Below, in pieces: positions 12,901-25,599 of a DNA stretch of 64,000 bases (the stretch's first letter is position 1; each line of letters begins with the position of its first letter). The translations under genes were made by a program, and so were the position numbers. The stretch is from NCBI GenBank assembly GCA_003342895.1, contig PTFA01000086.1:3312902-3376901 (forward strand). Direction: 5' to 3'. This stretch comes from Casuarius casuarius (taxonomy: Eukaryota; Chordata; Aves; Casuariiformes; Casuariidae). The notes under the pieces are model-generated. The model made no database searches and was not told where the DNA came from. It saw nothing but the letters and a program-made list of their open reading frames with translations.

Positions 12901-15900
12901 CTTCAGTACAGTAAAACCAAGAGAAGTAATCAAAAGTGTGGCTGCCTACTTTTAGGCAATACCTAAAGCTTAAAGTGTCTATTACTGTATGTAAGATTTT
13001 TATTCTGATTAAGCAATGGATTCATGAGTGGGGATTGACTTTTATATGCTGCAAGAAAAGCATTTTAGGGCAGAAGGTGCCATACTAATCCTGAATCTTA
13101 TTTCTTCTCATTTTTCTGAAAACAAAAGGGAGAAAGGAAAGGAACGTAGAAGTAAGGGGTTAGCTAAGCAAAATGTAACCATGAGGAGAAGTAAATCTAA
13201 AATATGCTATGCTACATGCATTGTAGGTAATTGCTGTGCCCTGAGGATGAAGAGCACTTGTTCAATATTAACAAAACAACTTGGTCCTCTTTCATGTTCC
13301 AAAAAAATACCAGGTCTTTAGCAATCTTGCTAATGTTAAAAGAATTTCACTAAACTGGGCTCTGCAGACAGCTGACCTAGGCATTGTGATTGCAGTAGGA
13401 AGGTTGACACATCAGTCAAAGTCCAGATCATGACCAGGGTAAATAAAAGCAGTAAAATTTATGGGGAAAGATAGGTATTCCTCGTCTTGGTTCCTGGTAC
13501 ACCTCAGATTGTTTGTGGTTGCGTGAGAGGAGAGGAAGTAGCAAAATGCCTTGGAGCCAAAGCAAGATGAACTAGTATACCAACAATTTTAACTTTTGAT
13601 TTGGATTATAAGTGAGATGGAGCTGTCTTGCCTAACTTCCTAGATCTACCTGCCCTTCTCAAAAAGCATCAAAGCTATCACTGAGAAGCTGTGCTTGAAG
13701 GAAGTCTTCAGACAGGTGGAGAAATGAATACTTGCTAGTGCAGGAGAAAGACAGGTAGCAGGGGAAGAAGCCAGGATTCTGCTAGCTCTGCAGACATCTG
13801 AAGGAGAGTTGGTGAGGCAGTGAAAGCAAAAGTTAATTTCCTGCATCGCTTCTGACTTTGCAACTCCCTGCTGTTTCTGGTGCAAAGACTGTGTTACAAT
13901 GGGCTACTTCTGTAAACAACCTGCTTCTGTAAACACCAGCTGGGGAAACTAAAGAACTATGTTCCAGCCACTCTGACCTGACTCTGTGACTAGTTCTCTG
14001 GCTTACATGGCTTTCTGTGGGCAGTTAACAAGCTTCTCTGAAATTTGAGCTACTGGACATGCCAATAGTAAGTGACTGTGTCTTGCGCGCTGAGCACCAA
14101 ATAACAGTAGGGGATTGCCAACTGAGCTGCTTTGAAACATATACTTTGTACACATCATCTCCTTATTTCTGTTGCTGTGACTCATTCAACAATAGCCTGC
14201 AACATCAGTGTATAGTGTTTTAATTGGCATGAATTTCGTATATGATTTTAAGGGAGTAGCACTGAAATTGGATCATATCAATTTCCAGGTATATCATACT
14301 TGCCTAATAGGTAGTAGCTATTTTGAAATCTGGGTCATGGTGCTGCTGAACTGTTTTAAACAAAACTGCAGGTAAGAAATGGGTATTGCCTTTTCTTTTT
14401 GAGAGCTTGAACACTGGCTCTACAGAGAATCAAGTACGCCTGCGTACTCACTTTGCTGGGTGGTTGATCTCAGAATAGCTGAACAGAAGCATCTTTCTGT
14501 TAACCTGAAGGGGCAGCACTACAGTGAAAGAGGATCCTGATTTTTAATCTGGTTCATTCTTCAACAAATCTAAACTACATCCAGACCTGGGTAACCTCTG
14601 TCAAAACCCGTTCNAAGCAAGATGTGCAGACTAGAACTGGTGCCTCTTGGTGTTTGTGCTTTAAAGGCCCTCAAGCACAGAGGTTCCAGTGCAGTCTCTC
14701 TGTCTTTGCTGTGTTGCTATAGTCATACTGTTTTTCTCCAAGTCTTCCCATTAAGAAGGTAGCTTCTGGGGCAATCTTTTCTGAATTTTCTTCCTCAAGA
14801 GAGGAAAGAGCCTGGCAGTAGTGCTCACACAGGAGAGCATCTTAAAATCTCTTGGAGACTTTGTTAGTGAAGGGCTTGGGAACCTGGGAGTAGGATTTCC
14901 CCTGCAGATGAAGAATGATAGGTTGTCTGTTAGACTCCATCTGACNGATCTATGACTGATTGGAAAATGTTCTGATCAAATAACATCTCTTGTGCACATA
15001 CTCTTAAATGTCAGGATTAACTACAAACTTTGGTAGGTAGAAGGTCATCCAGAACATAAAGGCAAAAATATGACTTTATGTGGAAGAAAGGAAAAACACC
15101 TTTACTTGACCACAATTTGAAAGTACTTGTGGTTGGCAGCTAGAAAAGTATTTGCACTTGTAAAATCTTGTAAAAACCTTCATTTAATGGTGTATCAAAA
15201 TTAGTACGCAAGTATCACAAGTGTAGGATGTCCTTAACAGAGGATCACTAGAGTGGTTTCTGGGACCTCCAGACAGTTACATAGTGTTGCAGATGACCCA
15301 GTCTTAAAGCTGCTTGACTTTTTAGTCTTATTTTGTTACTAGTCTTGCTGTTCCCAGTAGTGTCNTCTTAATTAGTGTTTACCTATATTTATTGGAGTTT
15401 GGTGTTTCATGTTGACAGACACAAGGACTGAGGGATAAGAGGGTCTGCAGATAGTATAATCTCTTGAGATGGGTTTAGCAGCTCTTATAGCCAAATAATC
15501 TCTTAAACAGCACAGAAAAAGAGCAGGTCCAGTGAGAAGGTACATCTAAAACAAGATCTAAGTGATTCATATTTAACTTAAATTTCCCATACCAGCAATT
15601 GTAAAGATTTGTCAAGCTGTTCTGTAGAATATAGGTCATACAAAATCTTGGTGTAGTTTTAGTGAAGACTGACTGTCCATATGGTGTTTCATTAAACTCT
15701 TATTCCTAATAGCCTGGCCTTGTATGCCTTCAGAATGGGGTTGATCTCATGTGGTTGTGTACCTCTAAGGTAGAAGTAAATGAGCAAACTTGTTTTACAA
15801 ATTGAAAATGTGAATGCTGCAGTAAAAATGATTTTATATATCTGACTCTGTCTTTTTCCATTCAAGTTGCAGGAGTTATTACAGCTGACTTTCTGTCAGG

Positions 15901-18900
15901 ATTATTTCACTGGGGAGCAGACACCTGGGGATCTGTGGAGCTACCCATAGTTGGAAAGGTTTGACTTTCTTATCCTTAAACATCAAAAACTTTTAAAATG
16001 TTTTTTTGAAACACTTCCAATATTATAATGCTTGCATCCCAGCTCTATTGGACAGTACGTACAAGCTGTGCTTTTCTTGCGTCTTGTGAATGTGACCTGC
16101 TCTCTGTGCTGCCCCCCACTTTGGNCCCAATACCCTTTTCTGCTAAATGTCACAATGTAATGTTGATTAAGTGCACTAAACATTGTATTTACACTTGGTC
16201 TAGATGACATGTACAAGGTGACACCATTCCGTTTTATCGCCCTGATTAGGGATTGCACACAGTTTTGCAATATCAGCGTTCACAGACAGTGGGAATGGCC
16301 TGTGATACCGCAAGTGCAGAAACCTGGCTAGACTTCTGCAGAACTTCCAAAAGGTCAATAAATGCAGAGACAGGCATAATTTAGGTGCTGTCCTGCTTCA
16401 TCAGGTACCTTATTCCTGTAGCTAAACTCTCTGAAAGCTGACCTGAAATCGTGGAGAGGCTCTAGTAAGAAAATTCTCCAGTTCTTTGTGCTCTTGGCAC
16501 CTACTCAGTAAATGCAGCAGTATTAGGATGGCAATCACTGAAGATTTAGATCACCCATCTGTAGCTACAAGTGCCAGATGCTTGGANGAAAGTCCACTGA
16601 TTCCTATAATAAGCAAATATCTGTTCTTTAAAGTAGACTTCTTCATAAGTGCCATTAATTACTCCTCACATTATAGTATTAGGAGGATTGCTATTTTTTA
16701 AAAGAATGTATATGGCATATTCTTTGTAATTAAACAGAAGTACGTGAACCAGTACAGCAAACTTAAGACTATTGGTTTTAGGCTTATTTTTATTTACCTT
16801 CAATAGACTTAGTAGTCCTTGAATCCCAGTATCTGTGGNNNNNNNNNNNNNNNNNNNNNNNNNAAAAAAAAACCACCACAGGAGACTACGCTCTAAATAA
16901 ACACCAGAGTTCAGACTGCTCAGGACACTTTTGCGTAGACTGTACATGATGTATGTGTTGAAAGCAAATAAGTATGCTTGTTTTACTNTCCCTGCCCTAC
17001 TTACTATATTTCNCNTCCTTTCTCTGGGATTGTATATTGAGATGCTGTTTCTATTCCTAGAGGAGACTTTTGTGTATTCTATTTGACTTTCCTTGGTTTG
17101 TCTATGCCATTTAACTTTCATCTTGTCTATTAATGCAGTCATTTATAGCCCATACAAAGTGTTGGATTGGGTTTTTTGTTTCTNTTGTTGCCTTGTTTTA
17201 TGCTGCTTAGGAAGTGACTTGTGATTTTTTTTTTTCTGTGAAATTAGGATGATGCTTCTTTGTTTTTAAGATCTATAAACTAAACACCCTAAATGAACAT
17301 TAACAAGAATAAAACTGAAAAGTAATTCAAAACTGGATTTGAATTTAGGAATTTAATTGCTTTGCAAATGTAAAGCAAATTATTCCAAAAGTTGTTATTG
17401 CAAAAACTTGAACCTTGTTTACTTGCTTGGTTGTAGGGAAGTCTCTCAAATGCAGTCATCAGATTTGAGTCTGATACTTTTTTTGGTCATTCTTGATTCA
17501 TGGTGTTGTGTTTTTTACTTTGTTCTCTCAGGCTTTCATCAGACCATTTAGAGAACATCATATTGACCCCACAGCCATTACCAGACATGATTTCATAGAG
17601 ACCAATGGAGACAACTGCTTTATGACATTAGTCCCGTTGGCAAACATGGCATACAAATTTGTTTCTTTTTCCCCAGGTAAGCTGTTATTCATGACCTATG
17701 CGGATTTAGAGTTTCTGCTGATATTCAGATCAGCATTTATCTTTGTGAGGATGGAAGAAATCAGTGAATGTGAATGACAAGTATGTGAACTGTGAATGGA
17801 AGCGTGCTCCCTGGAGAAGGGAGGGGATCGCTCTTGCTCACTCTCTTTTTGTTGTAGTTGTTGAAAAGGAGTATGGGATTTTTGTCTGGCCCAAGAGAGA
17901 ATCTATGACTGAAGAGTCTTTTAAGGGACCATTAAAAGTTACAGTAATTATTCTTTTTTATAGGCTTTCTGGGATCAAACTGTGGGTGAAATTTATTGCT
18001 CTAAACTACCTAAAAATGCTTTGTCTATGTGCAGAAATACTTTACTTACCAACTAGAAATGCAAGAATTTAAGGATGAATTCAATTTTATAGATAGTAAA
18101 TCAAGAATTTAAGTTCCTGTTTATGCTGAGTTGACAGACTTCGGCATTACCAGTCTGTCTTGTGATGTTCTGAAATTGTTTATGGCTCACTGGCTCTTGT
18201 GAGGCTCTTGCCAAAGCTGTTTGGTTGAAGCCTTTGTTAGTTCCTGCAGCACTGAGCAGCTCTGGCTAGGCAAGATGACATTTTCCTAGCAGAAAGCTAC
18301 CTTTTCATAAGCAATATTTAAAACTGCAAATTTTGTTTTGCAGAGGCATTATATGAAACGTGTCCTTGGGAGTGTTATGTCTTTGCCCTGATCATCTTCA
18401 TAACCATGACGAACCAGATTCACAAGTGGTCTCACACGTACTTTGGTCTTCCTCGTTGGGTCATCTTTCTACAGGACTGGCATATTATCCTGCCACGGAA
18501 ACACCACAGGATCCACCATGTGTCTCCACATGAGACATATTTCTGCATTACCACTGGTAATGTATTCTGGTTCATCCTGCAAACTCTTTTCACCAGTCTG
18601 TAGTACAATTCACCTGGCAAGATGTACTTTGGTGACAGCCTATAAAATACAGAAAATGTGATGTGACAAAACTACTACTTAGTTTCACAAGAGCTCATGT
18701 GGCTTTAGCTGTTACTGTTGCCTAAAAAAGAAATGTAAATTANGGTTTAAAAAAGAAATGTAAATTCAGGTTTTAAAAAGAAGGTGGGAGAAGGTTTGTG
18801 ATTGGCTAAAAGGTGACTGTCAGTCTGATAGGGGTAGTCAACAATACTGAGATCTGATTGCGTGATGCTTTGGGAATCTCATGCTAGTAACGCATTTCAC

Positions 18901-21411
18901 TGAAGTCTGAAAGCTGCTGTTCCTTCTTACACAAAGAGTATCATATTATTTTCAAATGCATCTTACTTCAAATGCTGATTTCCAGAGAAAAGCTTCTGGA
19001 TTTTCAGCAGTCATTCATTCTGATTTGAGGCAGAGGAGAGGACAGACTAGCAAGAAACTGATCTCGGATTTGAGATCTCCTTCTATCTATACTCAGTTTT
19101 ATTCTCGCTGTACAGGTAGATATAGTCAAACACCAATGTTGCACAATCCTGAGTAAGCTACCAAGTTCATCAAGCAGCTGGAAATAAATTACTTCAGTTC
19201 TTGATTCAGTCATTGGCTTTGATGAACAGTTTCTCTGTCAGTTTTGAAATCTGTGCCAAGAAACAAATCCAGTTCTCATGATGAGAATGTCATGTAAAAG
19301 TATTGTACAATTCTGAAGCTTAATTTGACAGATGATGGCAAAAATCTTGCTACCCTAAGTGCTTGTTTTAGTCCTACTGTGTTCTGAAGTGATAGAGGTA
19401 GAAAACTGAAAGTTGGAGCTTGACCATTAATAGTGGTCTTCAGCTAGTTGCTTTTGTTTTCTTGTCTGCTTAAGAAAAGGATGAGCTACGTGTTCTTCTG
19501 TTTAATCAGTGCTTTCTGTTCAAGTTCTGTTCTGAGTAAGTGCTCATACCATACTAGTCTGACATAACACAGCATGATAGATTGTTCCACTGAAAAATGT
19601 GAGTATAAAAAGTGCTTCTGCAACCCTAACACTTTCAGCTAGGACACAAGTGAGGGGGAAACCGGAAATGTGCAATCAGTGCACTATTTAAAATGGGCCT
19701 TTATTTTGTAAAGTATGACTAGTTAGTGTGCTTGGTAGTGATTAAGTGCAAGGCACATCACAGTTACCCTAAGAGCAAGACTGCCAGGTCCAAAGAGTAT
19801 ACTGGGTTTCAGAGCTAATCTCTGCACGTAAAGGTCTGCCATTGTATCACTGCCAGGAAAAGTGTCAGATAACAGCTTTCTGGCATTCGCAATGTTAAAG
19901 CTTTCAGACTGATTGCCATTTTTAGACACCAGGAAAGGAGGGGTCTGCTCCCTGAGGGTGCTGGTTGTGTTAATGAGAATTGTATGGGATGCTTTCCTAA
20001 AGGTCATCAGTACCCAGTGAGGTGAGTGGGACTGCAGCATCACAGGTGNGCAAGGAAAGGCCATGTCCAACTACAGAAGCTGTGCCTGTTTTGATCATTA
20101 AAGCTGTAATTATTTCTGATTAGGAAGGATCTTGCTTTCCGGAAATATGATGTTACTTGTCAGCAGTGGCTATCCTGAATGTTCTTTCATTTTAGTATTT
20201 CTTTCCCAGAACTTTAACATCAGACTAAAACATCAGCAGCAAGAACAGTTGCGTTCTTTTTGCTGGCTGTGCCACTGCTGTAGGAATGTTACTTGGACCT
20301 TGCAAAGCTGGCTCTGTGGGAACTTTTGCACGTTTGAGTCTTGCTTGTACCATGCTGCCTTTTAGCCATCCCTTTCCTCCAACGTGAACGTCTGCTGCTT
20401 GCTCAGTGATTTTGTTGTGGTAACAACAGCTTCTTCACATTCCTGCCTTTCATTTGGTTTCCTTTTCTTACACTCTCCTCCCTGTACAATTTGTGGAAAA
20501 GGGAAAAATGTGTAATGTAGGCACTTACATAACTTCTGTAAGTGTGGGATAGCTAATATAACCCTGTGTACATCCATCTCTTTCTGGTTGTAGGAGAACT
20601 TCTACAGGGTAATAACATTTTGCAGCTCTGATTTGTTTTCGTTTTCTTAAAGTTATTGCAGTATTTAATAAAACAGAGACCTAAAGTTACTATGCAATAC
20701 ATTGTGACCAAAAAAANCCAATGAAGTTGCCTCTCATGCACTCTTGGTTATAGGTAGTTAGGTTGGCTTCAAAGAACAGTATTAGAAAAGCAAGTTAATT
20801 AACCTACTAATTAATATCTTAAGAGTAAGACACACNGCCCTTCTGAATTCAGTATGAAGCATATTAAGCATGTATGAGTTCCAGCCCTGCAGTCTGTGCA
20901 ACATGACATTTCTACAAAACACTCGAAATATCATCAATCTGTAGTCTAGGAAAAATGCTTTAAGCTCTTGCTGCATGCAGAGGACAGTAGTATTTACTGT
21001 ATTTTGTTACATAAAATGGTAAAGGCCTGTCCCATATCAACCGGCTGTAACCTTTCTGGTTACTTGGAAGCAGAAGCGCTCAATTAGATGAACTTGCAAA
21101 CCTTTGGGAATGTGCTGCCAGCAGTCCTGCCCTGTTAATCCAGTAAGTGTCCAACTTGAGCTGTCATTAGTTGCAATATGGCACTACAGCAAGATTTTTC
21201 CCATCACAGACTTCAATAGTAATTGGTTAAGCAAACATTAGTTTTGCACAGGGAGAGCGTAATACATTTAAGTACCTCAAAAAAGCAAACTGTGATATTG
21301 GCACTATCAGAATTTGAGGCTTTTTTTAATAAACCCAAAACAAAACAAAAAAAACCCCATCTTTGCTGAGCCTTATTTAGTTTAAGCCTGTTTAGGCCTT
21401 AGACTGAAGGG

Positions 21412-21444
<33 letters not shown>

Positions 21445-21972
21445 TGAGTGAGATGTGAGATTTCAGTGCCCTGTTGTATGTATTTATTTTCGTGCTATAC
21501 TAGCTAGTGAGAAACAAGGAGAAAAGCCAGGCTTTCAGTGATGGGAAAACTGTAATCGGGGAAAAAAAATACCTGGATTTTTTTGAATGTCAACACTAAA
21601 TTCAAGGTGCTACTAATAAGAATGTCTTGCTTCTAATGAAAATCAATTTAACTAGATGATCTGTTTTCTGATAGCTTTGTGCAATAGCCAGTATTGTTAG
21701 CTAGAGTTCTCTGCCTCTGAACTCTTACATCTACCTTGTGTTTAAATTAAAGAATGTTATTAAATAAACACTGCAGGACATAAAACTTTGGATGACATGA
21801 CTTAAACTAATCTTTTTTTTTTTTTCCCCCCCCCTTTTACAATCACTCAGGTTGGCTGAACTATCCATTAGAGAAGATAGGATTCTGGAGGTGCTTGGAG
21901 AACATTATCCAAGGAGTTACTGGGGAGAAGCCAAGAGCAGATGACATGAAATGGGCTCAAAAAATTAAATAA
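3054..21972 (+). CDS. PEDS1: PEDS1 (TMEM189/Kua) plasmanylethanolamine desaturase, coding exons 2-6 (5' partial)
   Basis: Spliced coding segments 3054-3173, 15867-15958, 17532-17676, 18344-18556 and 21851-21972 join in one frame and encode 230 residues plus a TAA stop. Adding a first exon of about 40 residues would give the roughly 270 residues of the mammalian protein. Known role: an ER multi-pass enzyme that introduces the vinyl-ether double bond of plasmalogens; its relatives are plant FAD4 and bacterial CarF. Seen here: hydrophobic stretches in the exon 2 and exon 3 products, and histidine motifs typical of a di-iron desaturase, namely LFHWGAD (exon 3), REHHID and TRHDF (exon 4), and [20 protein letters not shown] and SPHE (exon 5). 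The C-terminus is [10 protein letters not shown]. Every junction has GT-AG signals and matching phases. The first exon is not in the window. One N falls in a codon of exon 2. UBE2V1 follows on the same strand. Confidence 0.96.
6911..6940 (+). repeat. Poly-A run (30 bases)
   Basis: Uninterrupted A tract in PEDS1 intron 2. No coding retrocopy or recognisable SINE body precedes it, and no clear target-site duplication was seen. Confidence 0.9.
7080..7180. repeat. Degenerate TG/TA dinucleotide repeat
   Basis: Alternating purine-pyrimidine sequence (GTGTATA, CATATATATGCATG types), an eroded microsatellite within PEDS1 intron 2. Confidence 0.75.
10417..10480. repeat. AT-rich dyad
   Basis: A run of nearly pure A/T flanked by TAGCTAT and its inverse ATAGCTA, with the 12-base palindrome AACTATATAGTT at 10437-10448. 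It is probably an expanded AT-rich simple repeat. Confidence 0.6.
12205..12355 (+). repeat. Ancient MIR-type SINE fragment
   Basis: The order of motifs follows the MIR consensus as I know it: AGTAACTGAACACCTGTGCC, then TTGGTTTTCCCACTTTAAAT, a purine-rich segment, GAGATTAATTCTCTGGTGTC and finally a TGCTTTCAAAGTCTGCAGAT tail. It is diverged but collinear over about 140 bases. It lies in PEDS1 intron 2. Confidence 0.55.
15867..15958 (+). CDS. PEDS1: PEDS1 coding exon 3
   Basis: This 92-base exon reads [20 protein letters not shown] and then [11 protein letters not shown]. The acceptor is CAAG and the donor is GTTTGA, a weak donor. It ends in phase 0. It carries the first conserved histidine (FHWGAD). 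Confidence 0.94.
15959..17531 (+). other. PEDS1: PEDS1 intron 3
   Basis: A 1.6-kb intron containing the 25-N gap at 16839-16863, which directly abuts a short A run. Nothing else is recognised. Confidence 0.9.
16839..16863. other. Assembly gap (25 N)
   Basis: A run of 25 N in PEDS1 intron 3, followed directly by an A run. It is probably an unresolved homopolymer. Confidence 0.99.
17532..17676 (+). CDS. PEDS1: PEDS1 coding exon 4
   Basis: This 145-base exon starts in phase 0 after TCTCTCAG and ends before GTAAGC with one base of a split glutamate codon. It encodes [20 protein letters not shown] and continues to [11 protein letters not shown]. The HH and RHD histidines are presumed metal ligands of the desaturase. 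Confidence 0.96.
17677..18343 (+). other. PEDS1: PEDS1 intron 4
   Basis: A 667-base intron between the exon 4 donor and the exon 5 acceptor. I see no feature in it. Confidence 0.92.
18344..18556 (+). CDS. PEDS1: PEDS1 coding exon 5 (histidine-rich catalytic core)
   Basis: This 213-base exon has acceptor TTTTGCAG and donor GTAATG. It encodes [44 protein letters not shown] and [11 protein letters not shown], plus the first base of a glycine codon. Intron retention would add about 15 residues before a stop at 18601-18603. In the known Kua-UEV read-through transcript of human, this is the last PEDS1 exon used. Confidence 0.97.
18724..18773 (+). repeat. Two-copy 25-base tandem repeat
   Basis: Two adjacent units with the core AAAAAAGAAATGTAAATT, the first carrying an N, followed by a partial third start. 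It lies in PEDS1 intron 5. Confidence 0.8.
21413..21450 (+). repeat. TG microsatellite with a GAGT extension
   Basis: About 14 TG dinucleotides followed by GAGTGAGTGAG. It lies in PEDS1 intron 5, 400 bases before the terminal exon. Confidence 0.95.
21851..21972 (+). CDS. PEDS1: PEDS1 terminal coding exon 6
   Basis: The acceptor AATCACTCAG follows a T/C tract. The exon encodes [20 protein letters not shown] and then [19 protein letters not shown], with TAA at 21970-21972. The C-terminus matches the vertebrate family as I know it. Confidence 0.96.
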
Positions 21973-22587
21973 CTTTTGCCAGCCTTCTGCAATCCTCATC
22001 TTTGTTGCCAATGTTTTTTTAAAAAAGCCATCAGCCAAATTCAAGACTTGCAAAGAAATAACAGACTCTAAAGCACAAACTAAAAAGTGCTAACACAGAC
22101 TGTAATTACAGAACTAATTCTTAAAACAATACTTGAAATGAAGATGATTACTCTTACTGAGCACCTTTTGTTTAGCCATGTCTGCTTACATCTTAGAAAA
22201 TACTTCATCACTGTATCTTGTAAAAGCTATCAGGCAAGCCAGAAGACAGGACAGTCACTCCATTGATACATGGTGGCATAGTAAACATGTGTTGTATCAA
22301 CATTATTTAACACTTCAAAAATAGCTTGTTGCCTAAGACCTGCAGGGGGGGATGGTGACAACAGTTTGTCACTTCACGGTTGAGTCCAAATGCACTGCAT
22401 GAAAACAGTGTGTCAGAGTAATGGAAGCCTATAAAATCATCACTGTTCAATGCACTTAGTGGTTGGTAGACTTACGGTTCCATCTTCGCTATCATGTTAA
22501 ATCTAGTCGATGTAATGTGGAACAGACTTTGAGAATCCCACTCCGCCAGTGGGCCACGAGTCCTTAAGTGTCTTCAGTTTCCCTTAA

Positions 22588-22593
22588 AATAAA
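22588..22593 (+). promoter_or_regulatory. PEDS1: Candidate proximal polyadenylation signal of PEDS1
   Basis: Canonical AATAAA about 615 bases after the stop codon, followed by T-rich sequence. Confidence 0.45.
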
Positions 22594-24760
22594 ATTGTTC
22601 TACTCTCTACATGGAATTGAGCAAACGGTTTCTGCATAAGCCTTCAACTGTACCTTAACAGGTGTCTGAGGAGAGGGAGGGCGCACTTTGTACAACACAG
22701 GCTTCTGTTAGTTCATGTGGAGTGCTCACTGATGAGAGCCTTCTATTAAGTGTTTCCTACCCTGATAATAAGTGTTTAAAATAGTTCTAGCATTGGGCAT
22801 TTGCAAATAGCTGTATTCAAGAGCTCACGGTATCAAACTTGTGATGTTAGAAGGGAAATGTCAATGACTTTTTTTTTTTAAGGTGCTTGCTTGTTTCTGT
22901 AAATAATATAAAGCCTTAATCTCTTCTTGTGTAATGGAATAATATTTTAATGTGATGTTTGAATGTATATAATATTTATAACAAAGCAGTTGGATAATAC
23001 TAATCATGTTTGTTAAGTCTTGCTGTTCTTCATTCATGCATTCTCAATGTTCAGTTCAAAAATTTGATCGCTTAGCTGCCAAATGCTTGATGTTATTCCA
23101 GCCATCTGAAACATTTTGCAGCCTGTTAACTCTTGTTTAGGTTGAAGCGGTCAATTATTTTTCAAGTTTGTAGGAGCTTGACACTACATTACACCAGACT
23201 TCAATAAGTTTCCAGAAGTGCAACTCATACTGCATTAGATATTAAGGATTAACTGCTGGATTGAGGAAAATATCTTCCCTTAAACACATTCTTAAGTGTC
23301 CACATCCAACAGGCACTTTATCAAGTGAACATGATACACATCTTGTTTGAATCTCTTCTAAATGAAAACTTATTGAAGGTGAAATCTAAGTCTCCTTTTT
23401 CTCCGCAAGAGTAGTGGTGTTGAATTCAAACTGTCCTTTCCTTAAGTGTAAGTAAGGGTATTTAAAATTACAGGTAAGAGCCTGCTTTATACTAATCTTG
23501 ATCTGAAATCATTGTGCCTGTAAACTTTTAAATATCAACTTCAAATATGATGGACCACATCTTCTTAAAGGGTTGGAGCTTGGCAACTCTGCTTCATGGG
23601 AACTGCTGAATGTAGAAGTGTCTGAGCTGGTTCTGTGGATTGAAGTCCCAGCTGGTATTTTGGTTACCAAGTATTTAAGGTATGTGAATGATTCAAACCT
23701 TGGAGAGAACTTGTTTGCCATTACACGAAATGAGTGTCTGCTCCAGATGTCGTAGTCAATATTGGGTTTCCTGTAACTTTGGGAGTAAAAAAAAAATACT
23801 CCTACTTTTATGTCGGAGTCTTAAAACCCATTTATTTGGAACTGAGGGGAAGAGGGAGGGAATCCTTTAATGCTGTTACTGTGGAAGACAGATGTATGAT
23901 TTTTGTATTACGTTTGGGGGAAGGGTAGGTGGTCTCCTCTTTCCCCCAGCCCCTCCATGGAAAGCCTTGGCAAAAAAGGCCATGCATGAGAGCACCTGGC
24001 ACTGGACAGAGCAGCCAACTGCTCCCAAACTTAAATGGTTAAAGAAGGTTGTTGCAAGCTGGCACGTCCTTTGTTAATTATTGCCTATTTCTTGTCCCAG
24101 ATCTGTGCTTTTGAGCACTCTTAGTAGCTGGAACTTTTGGCCTAGTAGGTGTGAAAAGAGTTTGAAAAAGTGCTGGGTGCCAGTGAGGGGGGGATGAAAA
24201 CCGCTGTGCGTTCTGGATGAGGCATGCTGCTTCTCCCCCTCCAGCGCACGAGTATCCTGCAGTTTTAGGTGTAAAATTCTAGTCAAGAAACAACATCTAT
24301 TGCTGTGAGTACAAAGAACTGCTGTAGTTATTTCTGAGGCTTTCAACACTGACAAAAATTTAAATTCATGCCTGCTCCTGCTTGAGTCTCCCATAATCCA
24401 TAGCCTTACAGATTGATTAGTCCTTGGTTGTCTGTCCCTACCATCCCTCTCATCCCTCTCTTCCCCTTCCCTCTCTCTCCACCCAAGTTTAAGTTTAGTA
24501 AACCAATGTCAAAGCCCAGTACAGAGCCTAGTGGATGCTCAAGACTCCTGTGTAACACAGCCTTAACCGCTAAGCCATTTATAAGCTGATCTTTTACNGA
24601 GAACTTAAATACCAAGTGAACAGCAGTACTGCAGTGTGTATAAGAAGTGGATTTGAAACACACATAAGTTATCAGAGTTTACACTTAAAGGGTCTTGTTG
24701 AAGATAACTGCTGTTGGCCAATCTTGTCTCAGTCACTTGTTTTACAGTAGTCTTAGTGGA

Positions 24761-24766
24761 AATAAA
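24761..24766 (+). promoter_or_regulatory. PEDS1: Candidate distal polyadenylation signal of PEDS1
   Basis: Canonical AATAAA about 2.8 kb after the stop, with T/G-containing sequence downstream, shortly before the next GC-rich block begins. Confidence 0.4.
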
Positions 24767-24790
24767 TCTGATCTACTGGCTGCTGCTGTG

Positions 24791-25560
24791 CCTATCTACC
24801 TATTAATCTTGTGTAATTATAAGAAACTGGGACAACGTTTAATCTCTGGCTGCTGTTTTACATGGTCCTAAATAACACAGTCATAGGCTAATATCGTACG
24901 CGCTTCCTGATGCAGCGCTTGCTCATTAGTGACTCACCGTTGGACATCGCTGGCATCTCCCGGGGTCCTGCATCAAGTCTCTGTTCCCCGGGCAGGGGAG
25001 GGGGGACGTGCCAGTGAGCACGCTTCGGTTTTGTAATCCTTGATCTTTCCCTAACTGCTGTGAGTTCGGAGGAGTATCTCAAAGCTTCCTAATCCTGAGA
25101 GGCAGGTTAATGAATACCTATGAGTTGGCTGCTGTTTCAGTCCAGTTGATTTCTGCAAACTGCTTGACCAGTTTAAATGGTGAATGCTGCTGTAAAATCA
25201 GTTTGGCAATTCTGGAGCAGGGCTATGTGGATGCTTCTTAACAGATGTAAATCTGGCTTAGGATAAATTTATCCTAAGTTGATTAGGAACTGATTAGAGC
25301 TAAAGCAGAATAAGCCACTCCTTTTAAACTCCAGAGATGGCCCGTATTTCACTTTAACTAATCGATTTTAAAAGCCGTTTGATTTAAGTCTAAATCTTTT
25401 CTGCGGGGAAAAAAAACAGGTTAGTTTCTTCCTCCCTGGGTCTTCAAAGGAAGCAGAAATACTCTCTAAAAGTCTTCCGGGCCTTTAACTTCTGCCAGGT
25501 TTGCCCTCCAGCTTGTAGGCTGCCTGGGATAGCGTAAGAGCCTGGTAGGAGCAGGGGTCT
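24791..25560. other. Intergenic PEDS1-UBE2V1 spacer
   Basis: Mostly AT-leaning DNA with a small GC patch at about 24900-25030 and a perfect 22-base palindrome at 25257-25278 (CTTAGGATAAA and its inverse). No gene is supported. Confidence 0.6.
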
Positions 25561-25599
25561 GTCTTTATGCACGCTTGTGCTGCTGCAGGGAGATCCTCC

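Larger units (their letters stand above)
3174..15866 (+). other. PEDS1: PEDS1 intron 2 (12.7 kb)
   Basis: This is the largest PEDS1 intron. It holds a 30-base A run, degenerate TG/TA repeats, an AT-rich dyad and one likely MIR fragment, all listed separately. Open frames in it are short and resemble no family I recognise. Confidence 0.85.
18557..21850 (+). other. PEDS1: PEDS1 intron 5
   Basis: A 3.3-kb intron. It contains a two-copy 25-base tandem repeat near 18724 and a TG microsatellite near 21413. No other feature is recognised. Confidence 0.92.
21973..24790 (+). other. PEDS1: PEDS1 3' UTR (extent uncertain)
   Basis: Non-coding, AT-leaning sequence follows the PEDS1 stop. Two canonical AATAAA signals are visible, at 22588-22593 and 24761-24766, so the UTR is either about 0.6 kb or about 2.8 kb, or both through alternative polyadenylation. 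No other gene is seen here. Confidence 0.55.
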
